DNA from: UBA9214 sp964443845
GTDB taxonomy: Bacteria; Pseudomonadota; Gammaproteobacteria; UBA9214
Reading direction: 5' to 3'
Assembly: GCA_964443845.1 (NCBI GenBank)
Contig: CAYUFA010000003.1
Span: forward strand, 25,454 to 89,453
Length of the DNA: 64,000 nucleotides
Position 1 is the first letter of the stretch. Every line of letters starts with the position of its first letter. Shown here piece after piece: positions 33,309-42,187 of this stretch. The translations under genes were made by a program, and so were the position numbers. A model generated the notes under the pieces. The model searched no databases and had not been told where the DNA came from. It was given only the letters and a program-made list of their open reading frames with translations.

Positions 33309-34435
33309 CATGCCGTCAACACCAGGTTGTCGCGGTGGATCAACTCCGGTTCATCGATGTAACCCAGCAACTCCTGGATACGGCTGCTGGGCTGGCCGAT
33401 GATGCGGCGCGCTTCCCCCGCACTGTAGTTGACCAGGCCGCGCGCCACCTCGATCCCTTCCGGACTGATGCAGGCTACCAGGTCACCACGCCCGAAATCG
33501 CCCGACACCTGTAGCACACCGACCGGTAACAGGCTCTTGCCGTCACTGCGCAGCACGCGCACGGCACCGGCATCCAGCATGAGCCGGCCACGCACCTGCA
33601 GCTGACCGGCCAGCCATTGCTTGCGGGCGGCCATCGGCTCGCTGGACGGGTACAGCCGGGTGCCGACCCCCTCGTCCGCGGCGATACGCTGCAGGATGTC
33701 CGGTGCCCGGCCCGGCGCGATCACGGTCAGGGCGCCGGAGCGGGCCGCGAGACGGGCCGCGCGCACCTTGGTCAGCATGCCGCCCCGTCCCAGCGCACCG
33801 CCGGTCCCGGCCGCCATGCCCTCCAGTGCGGCATCGTTCGCGGCGGCCTCCGCGATCAGGCGCGCATCCGCGCTGCAGCGCGGATCCTCGTTGTACATCC
33901 CGTCCTGGTCGGTCAGTACGACCAGCAGGTCGGCCACCACCAGGTTCGCCACCAGGGCAGCCAGCGTGTCGTTGTCACCGAAACGGATTTCGTCGGTGGT
34001 CACGGTGTCGTTCTCGTTCACGACCGGGATCACGCCGAGTTGCAGCAGCGTGCGCAGGGTACTGCGTGCATTCAGGTAGCGCTGGCGGTCGGCAAGGTCG
34101 TCGTGCGTCAGCAGGATCTGCGCGGTGTGCAGACCGAAGCGCTGGAATCGGGATTCGTAGGCCTGCACCAGGCCCATCTGGCCCACGGCCGCCGCCGCCT
34201 GCAGTTCATGCAGCGCACCCGGCCTTTTCCTCCAGCCCAGGCGTGTCATGCCTTCGGCCACGGCACCGGAAGACACCAGCAACACCTCGCGCCCGGTCTT
34301 GCGCAGCGCGGCGATCTGCGCGACCCAGCCGTCGATGGCGGCGGTGGCCAGCCCCTGCCCGTCGTTGGTAAGCAGGGAGCTGCCGATCTTGATCACCCAG
34401 CGCCGGCATTCGGCTGGCAGCAATTTTCTGGTCAT
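33308..34435 (-). CDS. proB: Glutamate 5-kinase
   Basis: A 375-residue enzyme that phosphorylates glutamate in the first step of proline synthesis and is usually feedback-inhibited by proline. The amino-acid kinase domain has WVIKIGSSLLTNDGQGL, LVSSGAVAEGM, PVVNENDTV, RFGDNDTLAALVA and LTDQDGMYNEDPR. A C-terminal PUA domain (about 280-370) ends in PSSRIQELLGYIDEPELIHRDN. proA is not adjacent. obgE ends 80 bases upstream on the same strand. Confidence 0.97.
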   Translation of the reverse strand: MTRKLLPAECRRWVIKIGSSLLTNDGQGLATAAIDGWVAQIAALRKTGREVLLVSSGAVAEGMTRLGWRKRPGALHELQAAAAVGQMGLVQAYESRFQRFGLHTAQILLTHDDLADRQRYLNARSTLRTLLQLGVIPVVNENDTVTTDEIRFGDNDTLAALVANLVVADLLVVLTDQDGMYNEDPRCSADARLIAEAAANDAALEGMAAGTGGALGRGGMLTKVRAARLAARSGALTVIAPGRAPDILQRIAADEGVGTRLYPSSEPMAARKQWLAGQLQVRGRLMLDAGAVRVLRSDGKSLLPVGVLQVSGDFGRGDLVACISPEGIEVARGLVNYSAGEARRIIGQPSSRIQELLGYIDEPELIHRDNLVLTA

Positions 34436-34503
34436 TTCAGGAAACGGCCCGGTAACGGATAGCAGGGATCATGTGTCGTTTGCGCGGCGCGTGCAAGCAA
34501 GCA

Positions 34504-34525
34504 GAACCTGTCCCATCATCCCGGC
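34504..34525 (+). repeat. Dispersed repeat, family A, copy 2
   Basis: GAACCTGTCCCATCATCC matches 30144-30161 with one change. It overlaps the end of obgE and supplies its stop codon (34516-34518). Confidence 0.6.
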
Positions 34526-35541
34526 TCCGCGGCTGCCCGTTGCAGTTGCTCGAGGCGCTCCATGACCGCGTGGACGAGTTCCCGGGTGCCCGCCCGGGTC
34601 AGCGCGGAAATGCGGAACACCGGCCCTTGCCAGTGCAATGCATCCAGCACCTCCCGGCAGCGATCCTCCTGTTCACCGGGAGGGACGAGGTCCATCTTGT
34701 TCAGCACCAGCCAGCGCTCGCGGCCTGCCAGATCGGCGCTGAACTCCCGCAACTCCACCAGGATGGTACTGGCCTCCGCAACCGGGCTGGCCAGCGGCCC
34801 CATGTCCACCAGATGCAACAGCAGGCGCGTGCGTGCCAGGTGCCTGAGAAACCGGATGCCGAGCCCGGCCCCCTGCGCCGCGCCCTGGATGACACCCGGC
34901 ACGTCGGCCATGACAAAGCTGCGCTGCCCCGGCAGTTCCACCACGCCGAGGTTGGGATACAGCGTGGTGAACGGATAGTCGGCAATCTTCGGGCGCGCGG
35001 AGGATACCGCCGCGATGAGCGTGGATTTGCCGGCATTGGGCATGCCGAGCAGACCGACATCCGCCAGCAATTTCAGTTCCAGATGCAGGTGACGCCGCTC
35101 CCCGGGGGTTCCCGGCTTCGACTGGCGCGGCGCCCGGTTGGTGGAACTCTTGAAGCGGACGTTGCCCAACCCGTGAAAGCCGCCGCGCGCCACCTGCAGG
35201 CGCTGTCCGTCCCGGACCAGGTCGCCGATCTGTTCACCGGTTTCCTCCACCGTGACCACGGTACCGACCGGAACCGCGATGACCAGGTCGGCCCCGGACC
35301 GGCCGGTACAGTTGTTGCCCTTGCCTTTCTCGCCGCGCTCGGCGATGAATTTCCGGTTATGGCGGAAATCGATCAGGGTATTGATGCCGGATACCGCCTC
35401 CAGGTACACGCTGCCACCGTCCCCGCCGTCCCCGCCATCCGGCCCGCCCATGGGAATGTATTTCTCGCGCCGGAAACTGACGCAACCGTTGCCACCGTCG
35501 CCGGCACGGACTTCGATGGTGGCTTCGTCGATGAATTTCAT
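34516..35541 (-). CDS. obgE: Obg-family GTPase
   Basis: A 341-residue ribosome-assembly GTPase. The N-terminal Obg fold is Gly-rich (EVRAGDGGNGCVSFRREKYI, PDGGDGGDGG). The G domain has GMPNAGKSTLI (P loop), the switch region DYPFTTLYPNLGVV, ADVPG (G3), NKMD (G4) and a Ser-Ala in FRISALTR (G5). The cluster rplU-rpmA-obgE is common across bacteria. A terminator between rpmA and obgE (35591-35617) suggests lower expression of obgE than of the ribosomal genes. Confidence 0.97.
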   Translation of the reverse strand: MKFIDEATIEVRAGDGGNGCVSFRREKYIPMGGPDGGDGGDGGSVYLEAVSGINTLIDFRHNRKFIAERGEKGKGNNCTGRSGADLVIAVPVGTVVTVEETGEQIGDLVRDGQRLQVARGGFHGLGNVRFKSSTNRAPRQSKPGTPGERRHLHLELKLLADVGLLGMPNAGKSTLIAAVSSARPKIADYPFTTLYPNLGVVELPGQRSFVMADVPGVIQGAAQGAGLGIRFLRHLARTRLLLHLVDMGPLASPVAEASTILVELREFSADLAGRERWLVLNKMDLVPPGEQEDRCREVLDALHWQGPVFRISALTRAGTRELVHAVMERLEQLQRAAAEPG

Positions 35542-35590
35542 GGCGTCCGGAGGAAATGCTGCAGGAATTCAGTACTGCCCGCGGTCCACG

Positions 35591-35617
35591 CAAAAAGCCC
35601 CGCTCGTGGCGGGGCTT
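35591..35617 (-). terminator. Terminator after rpmA
   Basis: On the minus strand AAGCCCCGC (35609-35617 read in reverse) and GCGGGGCTT (35595-35603) form a 9-bp stem with a five-base loop, followed by a run of five T. It lies between rpmA and obgE. Confidence 0.9.
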
Positions 35618-35641
35618 GAGGATACCGCTTGCCGTGGCCGG

Positions 35642-35899
35642 TCAGCCGGCATCGATCTCGATATACCGGCGCTTGCGCTCGCCACGCCGCACGAAGCGGA
35701 CCGTGCCATTGCTCAGGGCAAAGAGGGTGTGATCACGGCCGATACCGACATTCCGGCCGGCATGAAAATGGGTACCGCGCTGCCGGACCAGGATATTGCC
35801 GGCCAGGACGTTTTCACCGCCGAAGCGCTTGACGCCCAGTCGCTTGGATTCGGAATCGCGGCCGTTACGGGTGCTGCCGCCTGCTTTCTTGTGTGCCAT
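35642..35899 (-). CDS. rpmA: Ribosomal protein L27
   Basis: An 85-residue large-subunit protein whose N-terminal tail reaches the peptidyl-transferase centre. MAHKKAGGSTRNGRDSESKR is the standard beginning, and GNILVRQRGTHFHAG and GRDHTLFAL follow. There is no N-terminal extension of the cleaved type seen in Firmicutes. It lies 20 bases behind rplU in the same operon. Confidence 0.98.
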   Translation of the reverse strand: MAHKKAGGSTRNGRDSESKRLGVKRFGGENVLAGNILVRQRGTHFHAGRNVGIGRDHTLFALSNGTVRFVRRGERKRRYIEIDAG

Positions 35900-35919
35900 G
35901 GGGGTTTCCTCGAGCTCGC

Positions 35920-36231
35920 CTAGCCGGTAATACCGGTGATTTCCACTTCGGTGAAGTTCTGACGGTGCCCCATGCGCTTCATATGGTGCTTGCGGCGACG
36001 GAACTTGATGATTTCCACCTTCTTGCCACGCCCGTGGGACTTGACCCGGGCCGTCACCTTGCCCCCTTCCACCAGCGGGGAACCGATCCGGACATCCGAA
36101 CCTTCACCGACCATCAACACCTGGTCAAACTCGATGGCGTCTCCTGCACCGGCATCCAGCGTTTCCACCCGCAGGGTATCCCCCGCGGAGACCCGGTACT
36201 GCTTCCCGCCCGTCCTGATCACTGCGTACAT
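35920..36231 (-). CDS. rplU: Ribosomal protein L21
   Basis: A 103-residue large-subunit protein: MYAVIRTGGKQYRVSAGDTL at the start, then the 23S-binding stretch KKVEIIKFRRRKHHMKRMGH and the end TEVEITGI. It is first in rplU-rpmA with a strong promoter 47 bases upstream. The gene diverges from ispB, an arrangement shared with many gammaproteobacteria. Confidence 0.98.
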   Translation of the reverse strand: MYAVIRTGGKQYRVSAGDTLRVETLDAGAGDAIEFDQVLMVGEGSDVRIGSPLVEGGKVTARVKSHGRGKKVEIIKFRRRKHHMKRMGHRQNFTEVEITGITG

Positions 36232-36277
36232 GTTCGTTGCTCCGGAACTTCAGCTGCATCGTCGAAAAAGGTCGCCA

Positions 36278-36306
36278 ATTCTAATGGTTGCCCCGCTGCA
36301 GGTCAA
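36278..36306 (-). promoter_or_regulatory. Promoter of rplU-rpmA
   Basis: Minus-strand TTGACC (36301-36306) and TAGAAT (36278-36283) with an exact 17-base spacer, both 5 of 6 to consensus. This is the best sigma-70 promoter in the window, as expected for ribosomal protein genes. Confidence 0.85.
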
Positions 36307-36405
36307 TGTAAACGCCGCTGGTGCACTGCCGGCAACAACGTTAGACTTGCCGTTCCTGCCGGCGGCTACCACATAGCCGCCCGGCCTCGACGCGAACCCG
36401 TAAAA

Positions 36406-37407
36406 ATGCTAAAACTTGTTGAAAAACAGTCGAGTGCGTTCAATATTGCCATGCTGCGCAGCTTGCTGGCGGATGACCTGCAGCGAGTGAACGACCTGAT
36501 ACGCGACAGCCTGCACAGCGACGTCGTCCTGATCAACCAGCTTTCCCACTACATCATCAACAGCGGCGGCAAACGCCTGCGCCCGATGCTGGTCCTGCTC
36601 GCCGCCAATGCCTGCGGGTACCGGGGCGCCCAGCACATCAACATGGCTGCCGTCATCGAATTCATCCATACCGCAACCCTGCTGCACGACGATGTCGTCG
36701 ATGCCTCGCAGCTGCGGCGCGGCAACCTCACCGCAAACGCCATGTGGGGCAACGAGGCAAGCGTGCTGGTCGGTGATTTCCTGTATTCGCGTGCGTTCGA
36801 AATGATGGTGGAAGCCAATGACATGCGCATCATGGATATCATGTCCCACACCACCAACACGATTGCCGAGGGCGAGGTGCTCCAGTTACTGAATTGCCGG
36901 GACGCCGATACCACGGAAGCCCGCTACATGGACGTCATCCGGCGCAAGACCGCCAGGCTGTTCCAGGCCGCCGCCCAGATCGGGGCCCTGCTGGGCGAAC
37001 AGCAGGGCACCATCGTCGACGCCCTGGCCAGCTACGGCCTGCACCTCGGCATTGCGTTCCAGCTGATCGACGATGTACTGGATTACAGTGCCTCGCCGGA
37101 AGACACCGGCAAGAATGTCGGTGACGACCTGGCGGAAGGCAAACCGACCCTGCCACTGATCCACGCCCTGCACCAGGGCACGCCCAGCCAGGCCCGCCTG
37201 ATCCGCCGCGCCATCGAAAACGGCGGTCACGACAACATGCAGTCGGTGTGTGCGATTATTGAATCCACTGGTGCCATCCCCTACACTGCGCAGGCGGCGC
37301 AACGGGAAGCCGATACCGCCATCGGGGCCCTGGCCCCCCTGCCGGAATCACCCTACAAGGAAGCCTTGCACAACCTCGCGGAATTCTCGGTCAACCGTAC
37401 GTACTAG
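36406..37407 (+). CDS. ispB: Octaprenyl diphosphate synthase
   Basis: A 333-residue trans-prenyltransferase that makes the long side chain of ubiquinone. The two Asp-rich motifs are LLHDDVVDAS and LIDDVLDYS; GGKRLRPMLVLLAA is the isopentenyl-diphosphate site and GKPTLPLIHAL follows the second motif. The ATG at 36406 gives MLKLVEKQSSAF. Chain length (C40 or longer) is inferred from the family. A tRNA-Pro gene begins seven bases after its stop, so the two may share a transcript. Confidence 0.95.
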   Translation: MLKLVEKQSSAFNIAMLRSLLADDLQRVNDLIRDSLHSDVVLINQLSHYIINSGGKRLRPMLVLLAANACGYRGAQHINMAAVIEFIHTATLLHDDVVDASQLRRGNLTANAMWGNEASVLVGDFLYSRAFEMMVEANDMRIMDIMSHTTNTIAEGEVLQLLNCRDADTTEARYMDVIRRKTARLFQAAAQIGALLGEQQGTIVDALASYGLHLGIAFQLIDDVLDYSASPEDTGKNVGDDLAEGKPTLPLIHALHQGTPSQARLIRRAIENGGHDNMQSVCAIIESTGAIPYTAQAAQREADTAIGALAPLPESPYKEALHNLAEFSVNRTY

Positions 37408-37414
37408 AGTTATT

Positions 37415-37491
<77 letters not shown>

Positions 37492-37523
37492 TTTACCTGT
37501 CAGACCCGGTTTGAGGTATCTGC

Positions 37524-38306
37524 ATGAAGGTTCGGATCGCACTGGCCCTGGTACTTGCCCTTCCGGTCTGGATTTGCCACGCGGAACCCGGTCCGGAGGA
37601 TCCAGGCAATCCGGCATCGGAGCCTGCAACCACCGTCAGCAGCCCGGCAGACTCGACCGATGAGCTGTTCGAGGACATGGAAGCCCCGGAAGTCTACGAC
37701 CCCCTCGAACCGGTCAACCGGGGCATCTTCTGGTTCAACGACAAGGTCTACTTCTACCTGCTGAAACCGGTTGCCCGGGTATACCGGCACGTCCCGGAAG
37801 GCATGCGCATTTCCGTGCGCAATTTCTTCAGCAACCTGCAGACCCCGGTGCGTGCCGTCAATGCCGGTCTGCAGGGAAAGTTCCGCGCCAGCGGCACGGA
37901 ACTGGTCCGTTTCTTCATCAACACGACCCTCGGCATCGGCGGGCTGTTCGACCCGGCCAGGGAACATTTCGATTTGCACCTGAAGAATGAAGACACCGGT
38001 CAGACCCTCGGCTACTACGGGGTCGGTCCCGGCCCGTACCTGGTACTGCCCCTCCTCGGCCCGTCCAACCTGCGCGACGGCATCGGCGAGGTTGCCGATA
38101 CCAGCCTGGACCTGGCCTGGCATATCTGGGGACTGCACAAGGGTGCGCACAATTACGACTACATCGGCGCACGGGCAGTGGACAAGGTGAATGAGGTATC
38201 GCTGGACAGGGACACGTATGAAGGGATCAAGAGGGATGCGCTGGATCCGTACCTGTTTATCCGCGATGCAAGCGCACAGTACCGGAGAAACCAGATCAGA
38301 CACTGA
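37524..38306 (+). CDS. mlaA: MlaA/VacJ-family outer-membrane lipid-transport protein
   Basis: A 260-residue protein of the Mla system, which removes misplaced phospholipids from the outer leaflet. The domain begins YDPLEPVNRGIFWFNDKVY and has FRASGTELVRFFINTTLGIGGLFDPA and GVGPGPYLVLPLLGPSNLRDG, all strongly typical. The N-terminal signal peptide ends PVWICHAEPG: the Cys context lacks the lipobox small residues, so cleavage after CHA by ordinary signal peptidase looks more likely than lipidation. No mlaBCDEF genes are nearby. Confidence 0.9.
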   Translation: MKVRIALALVLALPVWICHAEPGPEDPGNPASEPATTVSSPADSTDELFEDMEAPEVYDPLEPVNRGIFWFNDKVYFYLLKPVARVYRHVPEGMRISVRNFFSNLQTPVRAVNAGLQGKFRASGTELVRFFINTTLGIGGLFDPAREHFDLHLKNEDTGQTLGYYGVGPGPYLVLPLLGPSNLRDGIGEVADTSLDLAWHIWGLHKGAHNYDYIGARAVDKVNEVSLDRDTYEGIKRDALDPYLFIRDASAQYRRNQIRH

Positions 38307-38435
38307 GACCCGGCACGCGCCGGGAGGATGCGCTGACGGGAGGTACCCGGGACAGCGCCCGGCATCGGCACCTACGCGCGCAGGAACGATCGCCGCCGGC
38401 TTGCGGCGCCCCTGCCCGAACCACATATTCGCGCC

Positions 38436-39230
38436 ATGAACGATATGACACGCTTGCTGGAGATCATGGCGACACTGCGCGATCCCGTACGCGGTTGCCC
38501 CTGGGACCGGGAACAGAACTTCGCCACCATCGTTCCCTACACCATCGAGGAAACCTACGAGGTGGCCGAAACCATCGAGCGCGGTGACTTCGCCGAACTC
38601 AGGGAGGAACTGGGAGACCTGCTCTTCCAGATCGTCTTCTATGCCCAGCTGGCGCTTGAGCAGGGGTTGTTCGAGTTCAGGGACGTGGTGGCAGCGATCG
38701 AGGCAAAGCTGATACGCCGCCACCCCCACGTCTTCCGGGCGGAGTATGTCGCCGACGCCGCCGCCCAGACCGCGGCATGGGAGCACCACAAGGCCGCCGA
38801 GCGGGCGGCAAAAGCGGCCCGCGCGGGGCGCCCCGCCAGCGTCCTCGACGGTGTGAGCAGCGCACTGCCCGCGACCACCCGCGCAATGAAGCTGCAGCAG
38901 CGCGCCGGCCGGGTCGGCTTCGACTGGCCCGAGGCGAGCGCGGTGCTCGACAAGATCGAGGAAGAGATCGCCGAGCTGCGCACCGAGCTGCTCGCGGGTG
39001 CCCGCAAGCGGGCGCAGGAGGAGGTTGGCGACCTGCTCTTCTCGGTCATCAACCTTGCCCGCCATGTCGACATCGACCCCGAATCCGCACTGCGTCACAC
39101 CAACGCCAGGTTCGAACGCCGCTTTCGCGCGGTCGAATCGAAACTGGCCGAGCGGGGCATGGCACCGCACGAAGCGACTGCCGACGAAATGGACGCGCTG
39201 TGGAACACCGTCAAGGCCGGAGAAACCTGA
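38436..39230 (+). CDS. mazG: Nucleoside triphosphate pyrophosphohydrolase MazG
   Basis: A 264-residue house-cleaning enzyme that hydrolyses NTPs, including (p)ppGpp-linked and aberrant ones, to monophosphates. It has two MazG repeats. The first carries CPWDREQNFATI and EETYEVAE ... EELGDLLFQIVF; the second KIEEEIAELRTE ... EEVGDLLFSVIN, with the EExxE-12-ExxD metal motif in each. Length matches the E. coli protein. It stands alone between mlaA and the exporter genes; no mazEF is near. Confidence 0.95.
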   Translation: MNDMTRLLEIMATLRDPVRGCPWDREQNFATIVPYTIEETYEVAETIERGDFAELREELGDLLFQIVFYAQLALEQGLFEFRDVVAAIEAKLIRRHPHVFRAEYVADAAAQTAAWEHHKAAERAAKAARAGRPASVLDGVSSALPATTRAMKLQQRAGRVGFDWPEASAVLDKIEEEIAELRTELLAGARKRAQEEVGDLLFSVINLARHVDIDPESALRHTNARFERRFRAVESKLAERGMAPHEATADEMDALWNTVKAGET

Positions 39231-39398
39231 CTGCAGGCCTGGGGCAGGGCCGGCAGGACAAGGAAGAGTCTCCCGGTGGCGGCTGGAACGGCAGCAGGAG
39301 GTGTCGCGCGTCGCCGGGCAGTACACGATATACTTTCCGGGTAGTGCGCTGTCGGCGTGCACGAGCGCAGGGAAACCGGTCGGAATCAAACAATCAAT

Positions 39399-40436
39399 AT
39401 GAAAAAACCCTTCAAGATCCTGCTGCCGCTGCTGCTGCTGGCGGGCGGCGTGGCGGTCGCGGTGCACTGGTGGCAAGGCCGTCAGGCCGGCCCCGCAACC
39501 AGCGCCCTCACCCTGCACGGTAACGTGGACATCCGCGAGGTGGAACTGGCCTTCAACGATTCCGAGCGCATCGAGCGCATGCTGGTACAGGAAGGCGACC
39601 GGGTCACCGCGGGGCAACTGCTCGCCAGCCTCGACAAGCGGCGCCTGCAACACGCCGTCGACCTCGCCGCGGCCCGGGCGGCGGCGCAGCGCGCAGTGGT
39701 GGCGCGGCTCAGGGCCGGCAGCCGGCCGCAGGAAATCGGACAGGCGCGGGCCACCGCCGATGCCGCACACATCCAGGCAGCCAATGCCGAACGCAACAGC
39801 AAACGTCTGGCCGGCCTGGTGCAGCAGAAACTGGTGTCGCAGGAGCAGGCGGACAGCGCGCGCGCTGCGGCCGACGCCGCCGCGGCCCAGGCCCGGGCTG
39901 CCGGCGCGGCACTGCACCTGGCGGAACTCGGACCGCGCAAGGAGGATATCGCCGCCGGCGCGGCCCAGCTACAGGCGGCGCAGGCACAACTGGCGCTGAC
40001 ACAACGGCAGCTGGCCGACGCTGACCTCACCGCACCTGCCGGCGGCGTCATCGAGCAACGGCTGCTGGAACCGGGCGACATGGCATCACCGCAACGCCCC
40101 GCCTTCACCCTGGCGCTGACCGAACCGTTGTGGGTACGCGCCTACGTCAGCGAGCAGGATCTGGGCAAGATCCACCTCGGCATGTCCGCCACGGTGCACA
40201 CCGACAGCTATCCCGACACAAGCTATGACGGCTGGGTCGGCTTCATCTCCCCCACCGCCGAGTTCACCCCCAAGTCGGTGGAAACCACCGAGCTGCGCAC
40301 CGACCTGGTCTATCAGGTGCGCATCTTTGTCTGCGACCCGCAGGACCAGCTGCGTCTGGGGATGCCGGCCACTGCCTCGGTGCCGCTCAGCCAGCCGCAA
40401 GGCGAGGTGGCGGCGCACCGCTGTGGCGATTACTGA
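39399..40436 (+). CDS. HlyD-type periplasmic adaptor of an ABC exporter
   Basis: A 345-residue membrane-fusion protein. Residues 6-24 are a hydrophobic anchor, then the beta-barrel/lipoyl half (NVDIREVELAFNDSERIERM, VQEGDRVTAGQLLASLD), a long Ala-rich coiled coil (about 85-205), the second lipoyl half (ADLTAPAGGVIEQRLLEPGDM), and a barrel domain with VRAYVSEQDLGKIHLGM. This is the YbhG type. The ATG at 39399 is chosen for MKKPFKILLPLLLL. Its stop overlaps the next gene in TGATG. The adaptor should join the exporter to an outer-membrane TolC-like channel, which is not in the window. Confidence 0.9.
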   Translation: MKKPFKILLPLLLLAGGVAVAVHWWQGRQAGPATSALTLHGNVDIREVELAFNDSERIERMLVQEGDRVTAGQLLASLDKRRLQHAVDLAAARAAAQRAVVARLRAGSRPQEIGQARATADAAHIQAANAERNSKRLAGLVQQKLVSQEQADSARAAADAAAAQARAAGAALHLAELGPRKEDIAAGAAQLQAAQAQLALTQRQLADADLTAPAGGVIEQRLLEPGDMASPQRPAFTLALTEPLWVRAYVSEQDLGKIHLGMSATVHTDSYPDTSYDGWVGFISPTAEFTPKSVETTELRTDLVYQVRIFVCDPQDQLRLGMPATASVPLSQPQGEVAAHRCGDY

Positions 40437-42187
40437 TGACCGCCGTGGGCGGTTATGCCATCACCTTTGAACGGGTCGACAAGGGCTTCAGCGTCGGCCC
40501 GCGCAGGGTGGAAGCGCTGCGCCGTACCGACCTCCAGGTGCGCCCTGGCGTCGTCACCGGCCTGATCGGCCCCGACGGCGCCGGCAAGACCACCCTGATG
40601 CGCCTTGCCGCAGGCCTGTTGCGCGCCGACTCCGGCCGGGTGAGCGTGCTCGGTCTCGATGCCGACCGCGACGCCCTGCAGGTACAGACCAGCATCGGTT
40701 ACATGCCGCAACGCTTCGGCCTCTACGAAGATCTCACGGTGCAGGAAAATCTCGACCTCTATGCCGATCTGCAGGGGGTGCCGAGGGCGCAGCGTGCGCC
40801 ACGCTACGCGGAGCTGATGCACATGACCGGCCTGGGGCCATTCACCCGCCGCCTCGCCGGCCGCCTCTCGGGCGGCATGAAACAGAAACTGGGCCTGGCA
40901 TGCACCCTGATCCGTGCCCCGCGGCTGCTACTTCTGGACGAACCGACAGTCGGCGTCGACCCGGTGTCGCGCCGCGAACTGTGGGCCATCGTCTATCGGC
41001 TGGTGCAGCAGGAAAGGATGAGCGTACTGCTCAGCACCGCCTATCTGGACGAGGCCGAGCGATGTGCCGAAGTGGTCCTGATGCATGAGGGCCGGGTGCT
41101 GAGCCACGGCGAGCCGGCCGTCTTCAGCCGCCGTCTGGCCGGGCGCACCTTCGCCGTGGAGGTCCCGCCTGACAACAGCAAGCGCGCGTTGCAGACCCGC
41201 CTGGCGCAGAGTCCCGGCATCATCGATGCGGTGATCCAGAAGGAGCATGTGCGGCTGGTGCTTGCCGCGGCCAGCAGTCCCGCGTCGCTCGCTGTGCTGC
41301 ACGGCCTTGATTGCCGTCCGGTCGAACCGCGTTTCGAGGATCACTTCATCGCCACGCTGCGCACGCAGCAGGGTACGGACCAGGCTGCAGGTGGAACCCC
41401 CGGTGCACACACGAGCCGTCACCGCGGCGACGACCAGGCGGTGATCCGGGTGGATCGCTTGCAGCGGCGCTTCGGGGATTTCTACGCCGTGAAGGATGTC
41501 AGTTTCGACGTACACCGTGGCGAGGTGTTCGGACTGCTCGGCGCGAACGGCGCCGGCAAGTCGACCACCTTTCGCATGCTGTGCGGCCTGCTGCCGGCCA
41601 GCGGCGGCAGCTTGCAGGTGGCCGGTGTCGACCTGCGCCGCGCAGCCGCGGCGGCACGCCAGCGCATCGGCTACATGTCGCAGCGCTTTTCCCTCTATGC
41701 CACCCTGAGCGTGGCGCAGAACCTGGAGTTCTTCAGCAGCGCGTACGGTCTGTCCGGTGGCCGGCGCCGGGTACGCATCGCCTGGGCGCTGGAGACCTTC
41801 GAACTGACGGAGCAGCGGCAGGCGACCAGCGCCGACCTGCCGCTGGGTTACAAGCAGCGCCTGGCCCTGGCCTGCGCCCTGATGCACGAGCCGGATATCC
41901 TGTTTCTCGACGAGCCGACCTCCGGCGTCGACCCGCTGGCACGGCGCGAATTCTGGCGCCGCATCAACTCGCTGGCCGAGGCCGGGGTCACGGTGCTGGT
42001 GACCACCCACTTCATGGAGGAGGCGGAATACTGCGACCGGCTGGCGATCATGGCCGCCGGCGAGATCCTGAGCCTGGGCACACCCCGCGAGGTCAAGGAC
42101 GCGGCCCGCAGCGCCCGGGCGCCCGATCCGAGCATGGAGGACGCCTTCATTGCCCTGATCGAACGGCACTCGGCGGAGGCGGCGTGA
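40436..42187 (+). CDS. ABC exporter ATPase with two nucleotide-binding domains
   Basis: A 583-residue double ATPase of the YbhF type. Domain 1 has Walker A IGPDGAGKTTLM, signature LSGGMKQKLGLA and Walker B LLLLDEPTVGVDP. Domain 2, from about residue 330, has LLGANGAGKSTTF, a degenerate signature LPLGYKQRLALA and FLDEPTSGVDP. A linker of about 80 residues joins them. The changed second signature suggests unequal sites. It overlaps both neighbours (ATG at 40436 in the adaptor's stop; GTGA with the first permease), so all four genes are one unit. Substrates of related systems include cationic drugs. Confidence 0.92.
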   Translation: MTAVGGYAITFERVDKGFSVGPRRVEALRRTDLQVRPGVVTGLIGPDGAGKTTLMRLAAGLLRADSGRVSVLGLDADRDALQVQTSIGYMPQRFGLYEDLTVQENLDLYADLQGVPRAQRAPRYAELMHMTGLGPFTRRLAGRLSGGMKQKLGLACTLIRAPRLLLLDEPTVGVDPVSRRELWAIVYRLVQQERMSVLLSTAYLDEAERCAEVVLMHEGRVLSHGEPAVFSRRLAGRTFAVEVPPDNSKRALQTRLAQSPGIIDAVIQKEHVRLVLAAASSPASLAVLHGLDCRPVEPRFEDHFIATLRTQQGTDQAAGGTPGAHTSRHRGDDQAVIRVDRLQRRFGDFYAVKDVSFDVHRGEVFGLLGANGAGKSTTFRMLCGLLPASGGSLQVAGVDLRRAAAAARQRIGYMSQRFSLYATLSVAQNLEFFSSAYGLSGGRRRVRIAWALETFELTEQRQATSADLPLGYKQRLALACALMHEPDILFLDEPTSGVDPLARREFWRRINSLAEAGVTVLVTTHFMEEAEYCDRLAIMAAGEILSLGTPREVKDAARSARAPDPSMEDAFIALIERHSAEAA

